Positions 7,422 through 9,383 of a stretch of DNA of 9,383 nucleotides are shown here, piece by piece. The stretch comes from Lachnospiraceae bacterium (lineage in GTDB: Bacteria; Bacillota; Clostridia; Lachnospirales; Lachnospiraceae). Position numbers and translations under genes: made by a program. Under the pieces are notes generated by a model that was not told the DNA's origin, searched no databases, and saw only the letters and a list, made by a program, of their open reading frames with translations. Numbering within the stretch: the first letter of the stretch is position 1; each line of letters starts with the position of its first letter. The stretch is from NCBI GenBank assembly GCA_024699395.1, contig JAILPU010000139.1, positions 1 to 9,383 on the forward strand, read 5' to 3'.

Positions 7422-7435
7422 TTTTTATATAAAAA
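7422..7435. promoter_or_regulatory. AT palindrome between two divergent promoters
   Basis: TTTTTATATAAAAA is a perfect 14-base palindrome. It lies immediately upstream of the kinase -35 (7412-7417) and 18 bases from the -35 of the divergent Nudix operon (7454-7459). That is a natural place for a regulator shared by both promoters or an UP-like A/T tract. Low complexity means it could also be chance. Confidence 0.3.
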
Positions 7436-7453
7436 CAGAATTCCCTTCCGCAA

Positions 7454-7482
7454 TGGACGCACTTCGATAAAAATGATAGAAT
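7454..7482 (+). promoter_or_regulatory. Predicted extended -10 promoter of the Nudix-alaX operon
   Basis: TGGACG (7454-7459, four of six -35 bases) is followed after 17 bases by TAGAAT (7477-7482). TG one base upstream of the -10 (7474-7475) makes an extended -10 element. Transcription would begin near 7489, giving a leader of about 40 bases before the Nudix ATG at 7528. Confidence 0.6.
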
Positions 7483-7527
7483 ACGGATATCGGCGTTTAG
7501 CCAATTTAATTAAACAGGAGACACAAA

Positions 7528-8091
7528 ATGGAATTCTTGGGAATCACCAAAAAAGAGCCCGGCAAATTTATTAACAGATACAATCTTACCTACCGGACCA
7601 AAGACAACAAAGAAAAAATATATGAGATAATAAGCCGCGACAAGGATATAAAAAATTTTTCCGACCTTCATGACAAGCCCGATGACGCCGTTGTGCTTAT
7701 AATGCACAACAAAGAGGGGGATAAGCTCTTACTCAATAAGGAATTCAGGCTTTCCGTGGGAGAATGGGTCTACAATTTTCCCGCAGGTCTTATAGAGCCC
7801 GGAGAAGCCCCCACCGAAGCGGCCAAAAGGGAATTAAAAGAAGAAACAGGCCTTGACCTTATAGAAATAACAGATACCCTCCCCACCAGCTACGGTGCTG
7901 TAGGTTTTTCCAACGAAAAAAATCTCACCATAATAGGTGTTGCTTCCGGAGAATTCGCGGAAAGTTCTTCAACAGTTGAGGAAATTGAAGCAGGCTGGTA
8001 TGGCAAAGAGGAATTAAGAGACCTTTTAAAAACCGCCCGCTTTGCGGCAAGAACCCAAACCTACTGCTATCTTTTTGCAAACATGGAATAA
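7528..8091 (+). CDS. Nudix hydrolase, ADP-ribose pyrophosphatase-like
   Basis: This 187-residue cytoplasmic enzyme should hydrolyse a nucleoside diphosphate linked to another moiety, with ADP-ribose or a similar nucleotide sugar the likeliest substrate. The Nudix box is perfect: Gly87, Glu93, Arg101-Glu102, Glu105-Glu106, Gly108. A PAG motif begins it (NFPAGLIEPGE, 83-93), as in NudF-like ADP-ribose pyrophosphatases. The stretch PTSYGAVGFSNEK (119-131) and the acidic EEIEAGWYG (151-159) sit where this subfamily has substrate and metal contacts. Length fits the family. The start is fixed by AGGAG (7516-7520) seven bases before ATG. It is the first gene of an operon with alaX, 21 bases downstream, and diverges from the sensor kinase. 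Nudix membership is certain; the substrate is inferred from resemblance only. Confidence 0.92.
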   Translation: MEFLGITKKEPGKFINRYNLTYRTKDNKEKIYEIISRDKDIKNFSDLHDKPDDAVVLIMHNKEGDKLLLNKEFRLSVGEWVYNFPAGLIEPGEAPTEAAKRELKEETGLDLIEITDTLPTSYGAVGFSNEKNLTIIGVASGEFAESSSTVEEIEAGWYGKEELRDLLKTARFAARTQTYCYLFANME

Positions 8092-8112
8092 AAAAATCAA
8101 AGAGGCATTGCC

Positions 8113-9261
8113 ATGATTAAAACAAAAGAACTCTATTACGAAGATCAATATATGAAATCCTTTACCGCCACTGTGCTTGAATGTACCGAAAAGGGTGCGG
8201 ATTATATCATTGTTTTGGATCAAACCGCATTTTTCCCGGAACAAGGCGGTCAATCCTCAGATACAGGTCTTATCGCGGGCATTCCCGTATCTAAAGTTAC
8301 CATATCAGACGGAATTATATACCATTACTGTAATGATGCCGTCCCCGAAGGTTTCCTGGTTGAATGCACCGTTGACTTTGACAGACGATTTTCATTTATG
8401 CAGTGTCACAGCGGCGAGCATATGTTTTCAGGTACGGTTCACAACCTCTTGGGTGGGGAAAATGTGGGATTTCATTTAAGTGATAATACCGCTACCATGG
8501 ATTTCAATATAAAACTCACCAAAGAAGAGCTCCGTAAGGTTGAAACCATCGTCAACCAAAAAATCTGGGAAAACGCCCCCATAATCTACAGATACCCTAC
8601 CTTGGAAGAAGCGAAGGAACTGGATTTCAGATGTAAGATTGATTTAATGGAAGGCATAAGGATTGTTGTAATCCCGGGAGTTGATGCCTGCGCCTGTTGC
8701 GCTCCCCATGTGGCTCACACAGGGGAAATCGGACTTTTTAAAGTGACCGGTACGGAAAGTAAAAAAGACGGCATCCGCGTCCACTTTGCGGCAGGGCAAA
8801 GAGCCCTTGAATATATCAATTCCCTTTGCGACTGCGCCACGGATACCGCTTCATATTTATCTGTTTCCTCCCTTAATCTTTTAGAGACCGTTAAAGGCAT
8901 GAAGGAGGATTCACAAAACCTTAAATTTAAACTGTCGGGACTAAGTGAAGCCCTTCTTATAAAGGACGCTGAGGCCCTTTTTTCGTCAGAGCCCAATATC
9001 TGCCTTTTTGCCGACGATATCGACATGAATACCGCAAGGCGTATAGTCAATAAACTTATGCCCACTAGAGAAGGTTACGTTGGAGTATTTATCCCCTCAT
9101 CAAACCGCCATAATTTTATAATCGGCAGCAATACAAAAGACTGCACCAAACTGTGCAGTCTCTTATCCGAAAAATATGATCTTAAGGCCGGTGGGAGCGC
9201 TTCAATGATTCAGGGCTCCACCGCCGAAAGTAAAGAAACTATACTTCACTTCCTACCTTAG
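8113..9261 (+). CDS. alaX: Alanyl-tRNA editing protein, long form (AlaX-L) with C-terminal DHHA1-like region
   Basis: This 382-residue free-standing editing protein should hydrolyse wrongly charged Ser- (and possibly Gly-) tRNA-Ala in trans, backing up alanyl-tRNA synthetase. It lacks the aminoacylation core of AlaRS. The N-terminal part has the family loop TAFFPEQGGQSSDTG (38-52). The zinc site is visible as HSGEH (His99, His103) and CCAPH (Cys195, His199), followed by TGEIG (203-207), in the order seen in AlaRS editing domains. A helical linker (about 225-290) leads to a DHHA1-like end with AGGSASMIQGS (359-369), in place of the usual Gly-rich GGG...QG motif. The AGAGG site seven bases before ATG sets the start. 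It follows the Nudix gene by 21 bases. Its 3' end overlaps the convergent sulP gene by 23 bases. The family call is firm; amino-acid specificity is not read directly. Confidence 0.93.
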   Translation: MIKTKELYYEDQYMKSFTATVLECTEKGADYIIVLDQTAFFPEQGGQSSDTGLIAGIPVSKVTISDGIIYHYCNDAVPEGFLVECTVDFDRRFSFMQCHSGEHMFSGTVHNLLGGENVGFHLSDNTATMDFNIKLTKEELRKVETIVNQKIWENAPIIYRYPTLEEAKELDFRCKIDLMEGIRIVVIPGVDACACCAPHVAHTGEIGLFKVTGTESKKDGIRVHFAAGQRALEYINSLCDCATDTASYLSVSSLNLLETVKGMKEDSQNLKFKLSGLSEALLIKDAEALFSSEPNICLFADDIDMNTARRIVNKLMPTREGYVGVFIPSSNRHNFIIGSNTKDCTKLCSLLSEKYDLKAGGSASMIQGSTAESKETILHFLP

Positions 9262-9383
9262 CCGCTCTCTCAAGAGCGGCATCTATATGCGCGCAGAAAT
9301 TCTTGCGGCCAACCTTTTCCACAAGACCGTCTTTTTCCATGGTCTTCATAGGCTGTTCATTTACATGTGAGAATATAAGGGTA
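9239..9383 (-). CDS. SulP-family anion transporter, C-terminal (STAS) end, partial
   Basis: An open frame enters from the right edge on the minus strand (first full codon ends at 9382) and runs 47 codons to a TAG at 9239-9241. It reads TLIFSHVNEQPMKTMEKDGL and continues through NFCAHIDAALERAAK. The SHVNEQPxxxMxxxG...NxCxHIDxAL pattern is what I recognise from the end of the cytoplasmic STAS domain of SulP sulfate/anion permeases. The membrane part lies outside the window, so the substrate (sulfate, bicarbonate or another anion) cannot be judged. No start codon is present because the gene is cut. Its last 23 bases overlap the 3' end of alaX tail to tail. The frame is certain; the family call rests on recall of the motif. 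Confidence 0.75.
   Translation of the reverse strand, partial: TLIFSHVNEQPMKTMEKDGLVEKVGRKNFCAHIDAALERAAKVGSEV
9261..9280. terminator. Inverted repeat at the alaX stop codon, inside the sulP coding end; possible alaX terminator
   Basis: GCCGCTCT, loop CTCA, AGAGCGGC is a perfect eight-pair GC-rich hairpin beginning on the last base of the alaX stop codon. On the plus strand only ATCTATAT follows, not a solid T run, so it would be a weak or Rho-assisted terminator. On the minus strand it is simply codons for Ala-Ala-Leu-Glu-Arg-Ala-Ala near the end of sulP, so the symmetry may have a coding origin. Confidence 0.4.

Overview
The window reads as a chromosomal segment of a low-to-moderate GC Firmicute. 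The best guess is a Lachnospiraceae-type Clostridia (Butyrivibrio-like). This is inferred from three things: the CpsB/CpsC/CpsD-type polysaccharide phosphoregulatory set typical of Firmicutes, a very large soluble hybrid histidine kinase built from many diverged PAS-like and GAF modules, and the codon and protein style. No rRNA, tRNA, CRISPR array, insertion sequence or phage gene was seen.

Layout. (1) Positions 1-2424, minus strand: an exopolysaccharide/capsule control cluster transcribed in the order cpsB (PHP-family protein-tyrosine phosphatase), cpsC (Wzz-type membrane co-polymerase and kinase activator), cpsD (BY-type tyrosine kinase with an exaggerated tyrosine-repeat tail). A further gene probably starts at the extreme left edge. 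cpsB and cpsC overlap by 23 bases and cpsC-cpsD are 21 bases apart, so this is one operon. (2) 2425-2674: a 250-base AT-rich leader with a hairpin, a small palindrome and an oddly arranged cpsB ribosome-binding region. (3) 2675-7345, minus strand: a 1556-residue soluble hybrid sensor kinase (six PAS-like units, two GAF units, HisKA, HATPase, receiver). (4) 7346-7527: a divergent promoter region with an AT palindrome between two back-to-back promoters. (5) 7528-9261, plus strand: a two-gene operon of a Nudix (ADP-ribose pyrophosphatase-like) hydrolase and a long-form AlaX alanyl-tRNA editing protein. (6) 9239-9383, minus strand: the last 47 codons of a SulP-family anion transporter (STAS end), converging on and overlapping alaX by 23 bases.

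How the genes work together. CpsD should autophosphorylate its tyrosine tail when activated by the cytoplasmic parts of CpsC, and CpsB should remove those phosphates. This cycle controls polymer chain length and export. The hybrid kinase lies directly upstream in the same orientation and could feed a cytoplasmic signal into the polysaccharide locus, but its target is not shown by the sequence. The Nudix and AlaX genes are housekeeping or quality-control functions (nucleotide-sugar/ADP-ribose clean-up and removal of mischarged amino acids from tRNA-Ala) and have no evident link to the polysaccharide genes.

I did not find a clearly new defence or mobile system. The most notable points are the tandem Tyr-repeat tail and an 8-base C run in the Walker B motif of cpsD, the repeated-module sensor kinase, the cpsB leader, and the overlapping convergent alaX/sulP ends, where a sulP fragment is easily missed because it has no start codon in the window.
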